64,000 bases of DNA. Source: Mycolicibacterium frederiksbergense (GTDB taxonomy: Bacteria > Actinomycetota > Actinomycetes > Mycobacteriales > Mycobacteriaceae). Made by a program: the position numbers and the translations under genes. The notes below the pieces were generated by a model, which saw only the letters and a list, made by a program, of their open reading frames with translations, made no database searches and was not told where the DNA came from. Where the stretch lies: the NCBI RefSeq assembly GCF_012223425.1, contig NZ_CP038798.1, forward strand, positions 204,344-268,343, in the 5' to 3' direction. Shown here piece by piece: positions 23,740 to 32,529 of this stretch (positions are counted from its first letter, which is position 1; each line of letters starts with the position of its first letter).

Positions 23740-24995
23740 CGGTGCATGCGGGGACGTTGATCGTCGGCGCCAGTCAGGCCGGCGTGCAACTGGCGGTGTC
23801 TCTGCGTGACCTGGGCGAACAGGGGCCGATCACGCTGATCGGCGACGAAAAGCACGCGCCCTACCAACGCCCACCGCTGTCGAAGTCCTTCCTTGGCGGC
23901 GACGTCGGCGTCGAGCAGCTCTGGCTCCGGTCTCCGGAATACCTTGCTGATCAAGCTATCTCGGTGATCACAGGCGCGCTGGTCGAGACGGTCGAACTGG
24001 CTGGGTCGGGACCCGGCGGGGTCGCACGTACAGCTGGCGGGGGCGAAGTGCACTTCGACCGGTTGGCGCTGACCGTGGGTGCCCGACCGCGTCGGTTGGC
24101 GGTGCCCGGCGCCGATCTGGATGGCGTGACGTATCTGCGCACCGCCGACGACGCCGCCAAGTTGCGCCAGATGCAGCGCGATGCGCAGTCCGTCGTTGTG
24201 GTGGGCGGCGGGTTCATCGGACTCGAGGCCGCGGCGGTGGCGCGCGCGCAGGGCAAGGCGGTGACGGTCGTCGAGGCCGCCGACCGGTTGATCGGACGGG
24301 CGGTGGCACCGGTGGTGTCCGACTTCTACCATGCGGCGCACACCCGCCGCGGTGTCACCGTTCGTCTGGACACGTCCGTGTCGGCGCTCACCGGCCGGAA
24401 GTGCCAGGTGGAATCGGTTGAGCTGTCCGATGGCTCCGCCATCCCGGCCGACCTGGTCATCGTGGGCATCGGTGTCGAACCCCGCACCGAGCTCGCCGAC
24501 CAGCTGGGGCTGACCTGCGATGGTGGCATCGTCGTGGACAGCCATGCGCGCACCAGCAATCCGGGCGTGGTCGCGGCAGGGGACTGCACCGTGCAGCCCA
24601 ATCCGGTCACCGGCAGGGGCATGGTCAGGCTGGAATCGGTGCAGAACGCCATCGGCCAGGCCAAGACCGCCGCGGCGACACTGGCGGGCCGTGTGGAACC
24701 GAGCACCGCGGTGCCGTGGTTCTGGTCCGATCAATTCGACCTCAAGCTCCAGATCGCGCGATTATCGCCGGGGCATGACGATTTCGTCGTGCGCGGCAAC
24801 CCGGAGCAGGAGTCGTTCTCAGTGCTCTGCTACCGGGACGGGGCGCTGTTGGCCGTCGATGCTGTCAATGCCGCCGCCGACTACATGGCGGTACGCAAGG
24901 CGCTCGCCCAAGGCTCGACGATTCTGGCCGAGGACGCCCGCAACCCTGGGGTGGCGCTGCGTGACCGCATCGGTCCACCGACCGTTAGCGCCTAG
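23736..24995 (+). CDS. FAD-dependent ferredoxin reductase
   Basis: The 419-aa protein starts at GTG 23736, overlapping the ferredoxin stop; GTG 23742 is the alternative. It shows LIVGASQAGVQLAVSL for FAD, YQRPPLSKSFLGG, VVVVGGGFIGLEAAAVA for NAD(P)H, and VVAAGDCTVQP. It is a second putidaredoxin-reductase-type enzyme, distinct from the one at 15646. Its stop codon overlaps that of the convergent decarboxylase-like gene (shared CTAG at 24992-24995). Confidence 0.92.
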   Translation: MTVHAGTLIVGASQAGVQLAVSLRDLGEQGPITLIGDEKHAPYQRPPLSKSFLGGDVGVEQLWLRSPEYLADQAISVITGALVETVELAGSGPGGVARTAGGGEVHFDRLALTVGARPRRLAVPGADLDGVTYLRTADDAAKLRQMQRDAQSVVVVGGGFIGLEAAAVARAQGKAVTVVEAADRLIGRAVAPVVSDFYHAAHTRRGVTVRLDTSVSALTGRKCQVESVELSDGSAIPADLVIVGIGVEPRTELADQLGLTCDGGIVVDSHARTSNPGVVAAGDCTVQPNPVTGRGMVRLESVQNAIGQAKTAAATLAGRVEPSTAVPWFWSDQFDLKLQIARLSPGHDDFVVRGNPEQESFSVLCYRDGALLAVDAVNAAADYMAVRKALAQGSTILAEDARNPGVALRDRIGPPTVSA

Positions 24996-25915
24996 ACAAA
25001 GACCTCCTCCAGCACCATCGGCCGCGTCAGAATCCCTTGTATCCGGGCGAATTCCAGGAGCTGGGTGAGCATCACCCGGTTGGGTTCGATGCCGTACGGC
25101 AGGGGGTCGGTACCGGTCGTGCGCATCACCTCGGCGTACATCCGGTCGGCGGCAGTGCTGATCTCGCCGTCGGCGAGCCGTCCGACGTAGCGTTCCTTGG
25201 CCTCGGTGAACGCGTCGTACACCGCCGCCGCGGCGTGCGGGAAACGCTGCAGGATCTCGTCCTTGATGACGATGAGATGGTTGATGGGGTAGAAGGCGCG
25301 GTCGCGCAGAGCCGCGACAGCGGTCGCGTTCGGATCCGGGATGAGCGGGGCAATGTCGGGATGGTCGACGTCGACACCTATGACGGCATCGAGTTCGCCG
25401 TCGATCAGCATTGCGCCGAGGTCTGCGCCGGGGCCCGCGGAGACGACGTTGGCGGGGGGGCGGTAGGAGCCGACGTGCTCGTCGCCGGAGAGCACCCAGG
25501 TCACCTGGGCGAGGTCGACACCGTACTCCAAGGCGAGAATGCCACGGGCCCACACTCCGGTGGTGACGGTGTAGCCCCGGTTCACCCCGACTCGACGACC
25601 CTCCAGATCCTTCGGCTCCCGGACGGTCGACCGGGTGTTGTAGAGGATCGCTCCGTGGTGGAAGCCTCGCACCAGGAAGACCGGCAGTGCGGTGAACGCC
25701 ACACCGTGTTCACGAGCGGTCAGGTACGTGGTCAGCGCCATCTCGCTGACATCGAACTCCAGCCCACGGACCATCCGACGAAACCCGTCGACCAATACCG
25801 GTATCTCTTCGAACTGCAACGAGAAGCCGGCCGGGGTGACCGAGCCGTCTTTCAGGGCCCGATTCGCCCCTTGGCTGCGGGTCAACGTGGTCAGGACAGG
25901 GTCGTGTTCGGACAT
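24992..25915 (-). CDS. 4,5-dihydroxyphthalate decarboxylase-like protein
   Basis: The 307-aa protein has the substrate-binding-protein-like fold of the Pht5 4,5-dihydroxyphthalate decarboxylase family: DGFRRMVRGLEFDVSEMALT, then FLVRGFHHGAILYNTRS, VNRGYTVTTGVWARGIL, and AFYPINHLIVIKDEI. No signal peptide is visible, which fits a cytoplasmic enzyme rather than an ABC transporter binding protein. It would convert 4,5-dihydroxyphthalate to protocatechuate, linking the Rieske oxygenase to the LigJ/LigK-like enzymes. Related decarboxylases act on other dihydroxylated aromatic acids, so the exact substrate is open. Confidence 0.8.
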   Translation of the reverse strand: MSEHDPVLTTLTRSQGANRALKDGSVTPAGFSLQFEEIPVLVDGFRRMVRGLEFDVSEMALTTYLTAREHGVAFTALPVFLVRGFHHGAILYNTRSTVREPKDLEGRRVGVNRGYTVTTGVWARGILALEYGVDLAQVTWVLSGDEHVGSYRPPANVVSAGPGADLGAMLIDGELDAVIGVDVDHPDIAPLIPDPNATAVAALRDRAFYPINHLIVIKDEILQRFPHAAAAVYDAFTEAKERYVGRLADGEISTAADRMYAEVMRTTGTDPLPYGIEPNRVMLTQLLEFARIQGILTRPMVLEEVFV

Positions 25916-25947
25916 TTCGGCTTGCCCCTAGTCGGTCGATTAAAACG

Positions 25948-25968
25948 ATGGTATATTGGCATTACCAT
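25948..25968. promoter_or_regulatory. GntR-like operator before the alcohol dehydrogenase operon
   Basis: ATGGTA (25948-25953) and TACCAT (25963-25968) form inverted arms, with TATATT between them as a possible -10 element. The same half-sites occur near 18150 and 23379. The site lies 28-48 bases before the TTG start of the next gene and just outside the divergent decarboxylase start. Confidence 0.5.
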
Positions 25969-25995
25969 TGTGCCATACCGAATGAAAGGTGCATT

Positions 25996-27120
25996 TTGGC
26001 CGAGCGTGTACTCGCTGCGGTGCGAACAGCTCCGAACACCACCGAACTGAGGGAGCTGCCCTTCCCGGAGTTGTCGGACGACGCTGCGTTGCTGAAAGTC
26101 GAGGTGGCCGGGATCTGTGGCACGGACGTAAAGATGTACTCCAAGCCGCCGTTCGATGCCCCTGTCATCATGGGACACGAGAACGTCGGCACCATCGCGT
26201 TGGCGGGGAACAAGTTCACCCGGTTGCACGGCGTGGGGGTGGGTGAGCGCATCTTCGTCGAGCACTACGTCGGCTGCTACCAGTGTGAGTGGTGCCGGAT
26301 CGGTGAGTATCGGCACTGCGAGGCCACCGACTGGCGGTCCAACGCCGACGCACGGCGGTACGGATACACCTCTGCCGAGAATCCCGGCACGCTCTGGGGC
26401 GGGTTCTCCGAATACATGTACCTGCCGTGGAACGCCGTGGTGCACAAGGTGCCCGATACAGTCTCCGCCGAACTGGCGGGTCTTGTCACGCCGTTGTCGA
26501 ATGGGATCGAGTGGGCGCTAATCGCCGCGGGCGTCGGCTATGCCGACACCGTGCTGATCCAAGGGCCGGGTCAACAGGGGCTGTCCCAGGTCGTGGCGTG
26601 TAAGCAGGCCGGCGCGTCTCAGATCGTCGTCACCGGGACGTCCCGCGACAAGGCCCGACTGGACCTGGCGCTCACCCTCGGCGCGGATGACGTCATCACC
26701 GTGGACACCGAGGATCCGCGTGAGCGGGTCATGGACCTCACCAACGGCCGCGGCTTCGACTTCGTGCTCGACTGTACCTCCCGTGCCGGTGTCGGACCGG
26801 TGCTGTTCGGCATCGACGTCCTCAAACGCCGCGAAGGCACATTATTGATTCAGGGTGAACTCGCAGCGTTCCCGGACTTCCCGATCAAGAAGCTGACCGA
26901 GAAGGCCATCACGATCAAGAGCGCGCGGGGGCACAGTTACCGGGCGTGTGAACTGGCATTGGCGCAGCTGGCATCGCGCCGCTTCCCGTTGGAACGGCTG
27001 TCCACCCACAAGTTCGGGCTGGATCAGGTCGATAGAGCGATCCGCGCACTCGCCGGGGACACCGAGGACTCCGACGTCATCCATATCTCGTTGATGCCCT
27101 GGCTGGGAAAGGAATCCTGA
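25996..27120 (+). CDS. Zinc-dependent medium-chain alcohol dehydrogenase
   Basis: The 374-aa protein starts at TTG 25996 behind GAAAGGTG; the start is the least certain part. It has CGTDVKMYS with the catalytic zinc Cys, [10 protein letters not shown] with the zinc His, and the structural zinc Cys set in [15 protein letters not shown]. The Rossmann motif is partly altered ([18 protein letters not shown]). It leads an operon with LigK- and LigJ-like genes, a P450 and an aldehyde dehydrogenase. It may oxidise a benzylic or hydroxymethyl alcohol or a semialdehyde of the pathway. Confidence 0.88.
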   Translation: MAERVLAAVRTAPNTTELRELPFPELSDDAALLKVEVAGICGTDVKMYSKPPFDAPVIMGHENVGTIALAGNKFTRLHGVGVGERIFVEHYVGCYQCEWCRIGEYRHCEATDWRSNADARRYGYTSAENPGTLWGGFSEYMYLPWNAVVHKVPDTVSAELAGLVTPLSNGIEWALIAAGVGYADTVLIQGPGQQGLSQVVACKQAGASQIVVTGTSRDKARLDLALTLGADDVITVDTEDPRERVMDLTNGRGFDFVLDCTSRAGVGPVLFGIDVLKRREGTLLIQGELAAFPDFPIKKLTEKAITIKSARGHSYRACELALAQLASRRFPLERLSTHKFGLDQVDRAIRALAGDTEDSDVIHISLMPWLGKES

Positions 27121-27122
27121 CC

Positions 27123-27815
27123 GTGTCCGTCGTCGTACGCAATCCTCCCCGCACGCACTTGGCGGTGTGCGAGGAGCTGGCCAAGTTTGGTGTCGCCACC
27201 ATTCACGAGGCACAGGGACGCACCGGGTTGCTAGCCGCGTACATGACGCCGATCTACATCGGCGCGAGGGTCTGCGGTTCTGCGGTGACGGTCAGCGTGC
27301 CGCCGGACGACAACTGGATGATCCACGTGGCCGTGGAGCAGTGCCAGGCAGGTGACGTTCTAGTGGTGGCCCCCGAATCACCCTCGGAGTACGGGTATTT
27401 CGGTGAACTACTGGCAACCGCCCTGGCGGCGCGCGGTGTCGGTGGCCTGGTCATCGACGCCGGCTGCCGCGACGTGACCGAGTTGGCTGCGATGAAGTTT
27501 CCGGTGTGGTCGAAATGCGTCTCGGCGCAGGGCACGGTCAAGAAGCGGCTCGGTTCGGTCAATGTCGGGGTGACCTGTGCCGGCGCCTGGATCGAGCCCG
27601 GGGACGTTGTGATCGGCGACGACGACGGTGTCGTGGTCGTCCCGCGCACCGAGGCAGCCGCTGTCGCAACCGCGTCGAAGGTGCGCGAGGCCAAGGAGGC
27701 CCGCAATAGGGAGCGCTACCAACGCGGCGAACTCAGCCTGGACGTCAACGATATGCGCGCCGATCTCGCGAAGGCGGGACTGCACTATGTCGACCATGAG
27801 GATGCTCCGCGATGA
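27123..27815 (+). CDS. ligK: 4-carboxy-4-hydroxy-2-oxoadipate aldolase (RraA-like fold)
   Basis: The 230-aa protein starts at GTG 27123, three bases after the dehydrogenase stop. It matches the class II pyruvate aldolase/RraA fold: [45 protein letters not shown] followed by GCRD with the substrate-binding Arg-Asp pair, and [15 protein letters not shown]. LigK/ProA cleaves 4-carboxy-4-hydroxy-2-oxoadipate to pyruvate and oxaloacetate, the last step of the protocatechuate or gallate 4,5-cleavage route. The neighbour LigJ-like gene supplies its substrate, which strengthens the call. Confidence 0.87.
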   Translation: MSVVVRNPPRTHLAVCEELAKFGVATIHEAQGRTGLLAAYMTPIYIGARVCGSAVTVSVPPDDNWMIHVAVEQCQAGDVLVVAPESPSEYGYFGELLATALAARGVGGLVIDAGCRDVTELAAMKFPVWSKCVSAQGTVKKRLGSVNVGVTCAGAWIEPGDVVIGDDDGVVVVPRTEAAAVATASKVREAKEARNRERYQRGELSLDVNDMRADLAKAGLHYVDHEDAPR

Positions 27816-28867
27816 TTATCGACATCCACGGTCACTACACGACGGCGCCGCCGGCACTCCAGGTGTTCCGTGAGCACCAACTCGCGGCTCTCGACGATCC
27901 GACAGCACCCGCGCCCGGCGCGCCCAGCGTCAGTGACGAGGCACTCAGGGATAGTGTGGAACACAATCAGCTGCGGGTGCTGCGCGAGCGGGGCGGTGAT
28001 CTGATGCTGTTCTCCCCGAAGGCTTCTGGGATGGAGCACCATGTCGCAGACCAGGCCACCGCGATCGCGTGGGCGCGCGCGTCGAACGACCTGGTGCACC
28101 GTGTCACCGAGCTGTTCCCCGATGCCTTCGCGGCGGTTGCTCAGCTACCCCAGACCCCGGGTGGGGATCTGGGGCCGGTGATCGATGAACTGCGTCGCTG
28201 CGTGGACGAACTCGGCTTCGTGGGCTGCAACGTGAACCCGGATCCTGCAGCCGGCTACTGGACCACACCTCCAATGTCCGACGAGTACTGGTTCCCGCTC
28301 TACGAGGCCATGGTCGAACTCGAGGTTCCGGCGATGGTGCATGTCTCCACGTCCTGCAACCCCAACTTCCACACGCTCGGTGCGCACTATCTCAATGCCG
28401 ACACCAGCGTCTTCATGCAGTTCTTGCAGTCCGACCTGTTCCAGCGTTACCCGACGCTCACATTCGTGATCCCCCACGGTGGCGGCGCCGTGCCCTACCA
28501 TTGGGGCCGCTATCGCGGTCTGGCTGCGCGCCTAGGCCGGCCCGACCCGTCTGAGCTGCTCCGCAACGTCTACTTCGACACCTGCGTCTACCACCAGGCT
28601 GGGATCGACCTGCTGTACCGGGTGATCGGGCCACAGAACCTGTTGTTCGCTTCCGAGATGCTGGGTGCCGTTCGCGGCGCCGATCCGGATACGGGGATCG
28701 CCTGGGACGACACTCTTGTCTATATCGACGGGCTGGGCCTGGGTGCGGACGAGTACCGCGCGGTGGTGGAGCGCAACGCACGACGGGTGTATCCGCGGCT
28801 GGACCGACGGTTGGCGGCCGCCGAGGGAGAGGGGACCGCTTCCGTCGCAAATGAACGTCGCAAATGA
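27812..28867 (+). CDS. ligJ: 4-oxalomesaconate hydratase (amidohydrolase family)
   Basis: The 351-aa protein overlaps ligK by 4 bases. It starts [20 protein letters not shown], with the metal-binding H-x-H. Further metal-site regions are [36 protein letters not shown] and [17 protein letters not shown]. This is the LigJ pattern in the amidohydrolase-2 family. LigJ hydrates 4-oxalomesaconate to 4-carboxy-4-hydroxy-2-oxoadipate. The coupling with ligK is the expected pair. The ring-cleavage enzyme, CHMS dehydrogenase and PDC hydrolase are not found in this window. Confidence 0.88.
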   Translation: MIIDIHGHYTTAPPALQVFREHQLAALDDPTAPAPGAPSVSDEALRDSVEHNQLRVLRERGGDLMLFSPKASGMEHHVADQATAIAWARASNDLVHRVTELFPDAFAAVAQLPQTPGGDLGPVIDELRRCVDELGFVGCNVNPDPAAGYWTTPPMSDEYWFPLYEAMVELEVPAMVHVSTSCNPNFHTLGAHYLNADTSVFMQFLQSDLFQRYPTLTFVIPHGGGAVPYHWGRYRGLAARLGRPDPSELLRNVYFDTCVYHQAGIDLLYRVIGPQNLLFASEMLGAVRGADPDTGIAWDDTLVYIDGLGLGADEYRAVVERNARRVYPRLDRRLAAAEGEGTASVANERRK

Positions 28868-28958
28868 TGCTCGCGCGGAATGACCTGACGGTGGCGGCTT
28901 TCTGCCCGCCATGGGTCGGCAGACATATGTTGAACAGACCGAAGGAGGTCTCCAGTTG

Positions 28959-30170
28959 GTGAGCACGATCCCCGAGTTCGATGTCGACATCTTCTCGGAC
29001 GAGGTGTTGCATGACCCGTACCCGACCTACGCGCAGATGCGGGAGCTGGGACCGGTCATCCGCCTGACAACCTACGGCGTTCTCGCCGTGACCCGGTATG
29101 CCGATGTGCGCACGGTGTTGATGGATCCCCAGCGTTTCATCTCCGGTAAGGGTGTGGGTTTCAACGATGAGTTCAACGAGGTCCGCAAGCACAGCGTCAT
29201 CGCCTCCGATTCGCCGCGTCACGAGCAGCTCCGCGGTGTACTCCAGGACCGCCTAGGTCCTCGGTCGATCCGCAGTGTCGAGCACATCATTCGGCCGCGG
29301 GCGCAGGAACTCGTCGGCCAGATGATCGACAGCGGATCGTTCGATGCCGTGACCGATTTCGGACAAGTCTTCCCCGTCGAGATTGTCGGCGAGTTGATCG
29401 GGCTACCCGTCGATGCCCGGGCGGAGCTGCTGCGCTGGGCTAATGGTGCATTCAATGCGTTCGGCCCCCCGGGTGAGCGGACATCGGCCGGCCTTGCGGA
29501 TATCGCCGAGCAGTTCGAGTACATCCGTACGGTGGCCACCCGCGAGAAGCTCGCGCCCGGAAGCATGGGCGCCGCGGTCTACGAAGCCGCCGACGCGGGC
29601 ATCATCCCCCCCGAGTACTGTCTGCATCTGCTGTCCGCCTATCTCACCGCGGGGATGGACACCACCGTGAACGCACTCGGCGCGATGGTGTGGCTGCTCG
29701 GCTCCAACCCTGACCAATGGCAGGAACTCCGCCAGCTGCCACACCGGGCGGGAGCGGTGGTCAACGAGGTACTGCGGATCGAATCACCGGCCCAGATGTT
29801 CTCCCGGATCGCGGCTGTCGACGTCGAGGTGGGCGGGGTCGAGATCGCCGCGGGTGAGCGGGTGGCCGTCATCTACGCCAGCGCCAACCGCGACGAACGC
29901 CAATACCCCAACCCGGACAGGTTCGACATCCATCGGAACTCGGCAGGGCACCTCGCCTTCGGCACCGGTGTGCACGCCTGTGCTGGACAGGTGCTGGCCA
30001 GGATCGAGCTACAGGCGGTGCTGGAATCGATGATCGAGGAGGTCGGGACCATCTCGGTCGGTGAACCGATCCGCAAGCTCAACAACGTGTTACGCGGATT
30101 CGCGAGTGTGCCCGCGGTGTTCACGCCTGCGCCGGTCGAGAGTCGGGTGCCCTCGGGAGAACCCGTGTGA
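28959..30170 (+). CDS. Cytochrome P450
   Basis: The 403-aa protein starts at GTG 28959, 9 bases after GAAGGAGGT; the longer frame to 28911 crosses this site and is rejected. It has the I-helix AGMDTT at about 231-236, ExxR at about 270-273 (EVLRIE), and the heme loop FGTGVHACAG with the axial Cys near 341. It is a soluble class I P450 needing a ferredoxin and a reductase, which are present at 15646-17273. In this context it may O-demethylate or hydroxylate an aromatic acid. Confidence 0.93.
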   Translation: MSTIPEFDVDIFSDEVLHDPYPTYAQMRELGPVIRLTTYGVLAVTRYADVRTVLMDPQRFISGKGVGFNDEFNEVRKHSVIASDSPRHEQLRGVLQDRLGPRSIRSVEHIIRPRAQELVGQMIDSGSFDAVTDFGQVFPVEIVGELIGLPVDARAELLRWANGAFNAFGPPGERTSAGLADIAEQFEYIRTVATREKLAPGSMGAAVYEAADAGIIPPEYCLHLLSAYLTAGMDTTVNALGAMVWLLGSNPDQWQELRQLPHRAGAVVNEVLRIESPAQMFSRIAAVDVEVGGVEIAAGERVAVIYASANRDERQYPNPDRFDIHRNSAGHLAFGTGVHACAGQVLARIELQAVLESMIEEVGTISVGEPIRKLNNVLRGFASVPAVFTPAPVESRVPSGEPV

Positions 30171-31591
30171 TCGGCCAACGACACCGCCACCTCCACATCG
30201 ATGGCAGGTGGCAACCAGCGGACTCGCAGGAAAAGCTCGACCTCATCGATCCCGCGACCGAACAGTGGGTCGCCAGCGCACCCGACGGCAACGCCGCCGA
30301 CGTCGCGACGGCAGCAGCTGCTGCGCGCCGAGCTTTGCCAGGCTGGTCTGAAGCACCGCCCGAAGATCGGGCCGATCTGATCGCGGCTCTCGCGGACGGG
30401 TTCGATGAGCGGCGTGAGGAGTTCGCACGACTCGTGACAGCGCAGAACGGTGCCGTCATCAGCCGGTCGCGGCGTACCAACGGCACTCGGCCCGTGGCCC
30501 TGTACCGGCACCATTCCGAGGTCGCCAGAGCCTTCGAGCCGGAAATGGTCGACACCGCTGGCCGCGAGATCCTCCGACGTGAACCCATCGGCGTCGTGGG
30601 AATCATCATCCCGTGGAACGCGCCCCAGTCGTTGTTGGCGCACAAACTGGCCCCGGCGCTCGCCGCTGGTTGCACTGTCGTGGTGAAACCCGCGCAGGAA
30701 ACGCCGCTCGATTCACTGCGGATCGCCGAACTGGCCGCCACCGTCGGCTTTCCGCCCGGAGTGATCAACGTCGTCACCGGCGGCCGTGCAACGGGGGCGG
30801 CCATCGTCGACGAGCCGGACATCGACATGGTCTCGTTCACCGGGTCGACCGGAGCGGGACGCGCAATAGCCTCGCGCGCCGGGCGTTTGCTCAAGCCCGT
30901 GGTCGCCGAACTCGGGGGAAAGTCGGCTGCGGTACTGCTCGACGATGCGGATCTCGAGCTCTTCTCGGAAAGGTTGATCGCGACCTGTCTGCCGAACACC
31001 GGTCAGGTCTGTTACTCGTGCACGCGTGTGGTTGCGCCCCGCGAGCGCTTTGACGAGGTGCTGGCGGTCGTAACATCGACACTAGCCGCCGCGAAGGTCG
31101 GGGATCCGTTGGATCCTGCAACCACATTCGGTCCACTGGTCAGCGCCGCGCAACGCGATCGGGTCCAGGGTTACATCGAGTCCGCACACAGCGAAGGCGC
31201 TAAGGTCGTCCTCGGCGGTAAACGCCCGACCACCACCCCGGCGGGTTACTACGTCGAACCGACGGTGATCATCGACGTGAACCACTCGATGCGGGTGTTC
31301 CGGGAAGAGATCTTCGGTCCGGTGTTGGTCGTGGTTCCCCACGATGGCGATGCCGACGCCGTCCGTATCGCCAATGACTCCTCGTTCGGGTTGGGTGGGG
31401 CGGTCTTCGGTGTCGACGTCGAGAGGTCCACCGAGGTCGCACGGCGCATGCAGACCGGCCGCATATCGATCAACGGAGAGGCCCACAGTGTGTCTGCCCC
31501 GTCCCAGGGGTTCAAGGACAGCGGTATCGGCGGCTCGATCGACCTGCATTCGCATCTACAGGTCAAGTCTATCGCAAGGTTTCCAAGCTGA
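30167..31591 (+). CDS. NAD(P)-dependent aldehyde dehydrogenase
   Basis: The 474-aa protein overlaps the P450 by 4 bases (GTGA). Catalytic residues are visible: Asn near 151 (IIPWNAPQ), Lys near 174 (VVKPAQETP), Glu near 248 (VAELGGKSA) and the nucleophile Cys near 282 (PNTGQVCYSC). EEIFGPVL and SGIGGS follow. It is the last gene of the operon. It would oxidise the aldehyde produced by the alcohol dehydrogenase or released in demethylation or side-chain oxidation. Confidence 0.93.
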   Translation: MIGQRHRHLHIDGRWQPADSQEKLDLIDPATEQWVASAPDGNAADVATAAAAARRALPGWSEAPPEDRADLIAALADGFDERREEFARLVTAQNGAVISRSRRTNGTRPVALYRHHSEVARAFEPEMVDTAGREILRREPIGVVGIIIPWNAPQSLLAHKLAPALAAGCTVVVKPAQETPLDSLRIAELAATVGFPPGVINVVTGGRATGAAIVDEPDIDMVSFTGSTGAGRAIASRAGRLLKPVVAELGGKSAAVLLDDADLELFSERLIATCLPNTGQVCYSCTRVVAPRERFDEVLAVVTSTLAAAKVGDPLDPATTFGPLVSAAQRDRVQGYIESAHSEGAKVVLGGKRPTTTPAGYYVEPTVIIDVNHSMRVFREEIFGPVLVVVPHDGDADAVRIANDSSFGLGGAVFGVDVERSTEVARRMQTGRISINGEAHSVSAPSQGFKDSGIGGSIDLHSHLQVKSIARFPS

Positions 31592-31911
31592 CAGTTGCTG
31601 TTCAGCCGACGCACTAGAGTCAGACTTTACGCCATGCGCAAAGAGAACGTTTGTGGCGTCACGACCTCTGCCTGGTGTGAATCATCGCGTTCAAGACGAC
31701 GACCCGTCATGGCGAACTCTTGGCAGATGGGCCGGATCCGAATTAGCATAAAGAATTGCGAGAGTAACCCACGTAACGACTGGCAATATTTCGGCGCCAG
31801 CGACCCGATCGAACGCCTTAAGGCAAGACTCGGAACAGGATTGGCCTACATGGGATGCTCGGCGGCCTCAGGACATAATCCGAAATAGCTCCGTTATTCC
31901 TCGACGCCTCG
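31592..31911. other. Intergenic region, no supported gene
   Basis: About 320 bases lie between the aldehyde dehydrogenase and the convergent SnoaL-like gene. A 97-codon frame at 31595-31888 has basic, Cys/Trp-rich composition unlike its neighbours and no good start context, so it is not called. A short direct repeat of GTTATTCCTCGACGCCTC occurs at 31893-31910 and 31910-31927, next to the SnoaL stop. Confidence 0.4.
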
Positions 31912-32343
31912 TTATTCCTCGACGCCTCCGGCCAGAACAGGACTGGACAATAGACGCCGCGCATTTTCGTTGAGGTTGGCGAATCCGTCGACTATTTCGG
32001 ATGCGATGCGGAAGTGACCGTCGACTAATCGGATCTTCCAGGTGTGAAACGCTGTACCAACGAACTCTTCACTATTGGCAGCCGGTGGCCTCCAACGGCG
32101 CATGAAGAAATCAAGCCTACTGGTAATTTCGAGATCGAGATCAGACAACATCGTCAGTGACAGCACTGCTTTCAGCTCGGTGCGTTGGTCGAAGAATTCA
32201 GCACGGACCGAAAGATACTCACGTAAGCCTTCGAATCCACGCCACATGTCGCCGCCACGGAGTCCGATTACAACGTCTTCAGTAAGGATCTGTGACATCA
32301 CGTCCTGGGCCATGGGAGGGCCTTGACCCCGGATGTTGGACAC
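31912..32343 (-). CDS. SnoaL/NTF2-like protein, 5' end truncated
   Basis: The frame gives up to 143 aa from a GTG at 32343, but the credible part begins around MAQDVMSQILTEDVVIGLRG. The curved-sheet NTF2 pattern follows: MWRGFEGLREYLSVRAEFFD, SRLDFFMRRWRPP, TAFHTWKIRLVDGHFRIASE. Such proteins are often ring-hydroxylating dioxygenase beta-like subunits, isomerases or hydratases in catabolic clusters. The usual N-terminal helix is missing because the IS3 remnant abuts it at about 32325-32350. It may be non-functional. Confidence 0.6.
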   Translation of the reverse strand: MSNIRGQGPPMAQDVMSQILTEDVVIGLRGGDMWRGFEGLREYLSVRAEFFDQRTELKAVLSLTMLSDLDLEITSRLDFFMRRWRPPAANSEEFVGTAFHTWKIRLVDGHFRIASEIVDGFANLNENARRLLSSPVLAGGVEE

Positions 32344-32529
32344 GGGATTTGGATTACGCAGCTTCTGGCAGCGTAGCTGATGTGTGGGTGTTTTCGTAGC
32401 TGGCCGGGCTGGAGTAGCGGCAGCGGGAGTGCCTCCGTTTCAGGTTGTAGCGGACCAGCCAGCGGAACACTTCGCGGCGGCAGGTAGCAGCGTCGGTCCA
32501 CTGGCTGCAGTCCTGCAGGATCTCGCGTT

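Noticed and set aside
24819..25553. Long minus-strand frame rich in Arg within the decarboxylase-like and reductase genes
   Set aside because: It is an out-of-frame shadow of the 4,5-dihydroxyphthalate decarboxylase-like gene, with Arg/Pro/His bias typical of shadows in high-GC DNA.
31595..31888. 97-codon frame after the aldehyde dehydrogenase
   Set aside because: Basic, Trp/Cys-rich composition, poor start context and no recognisable family.
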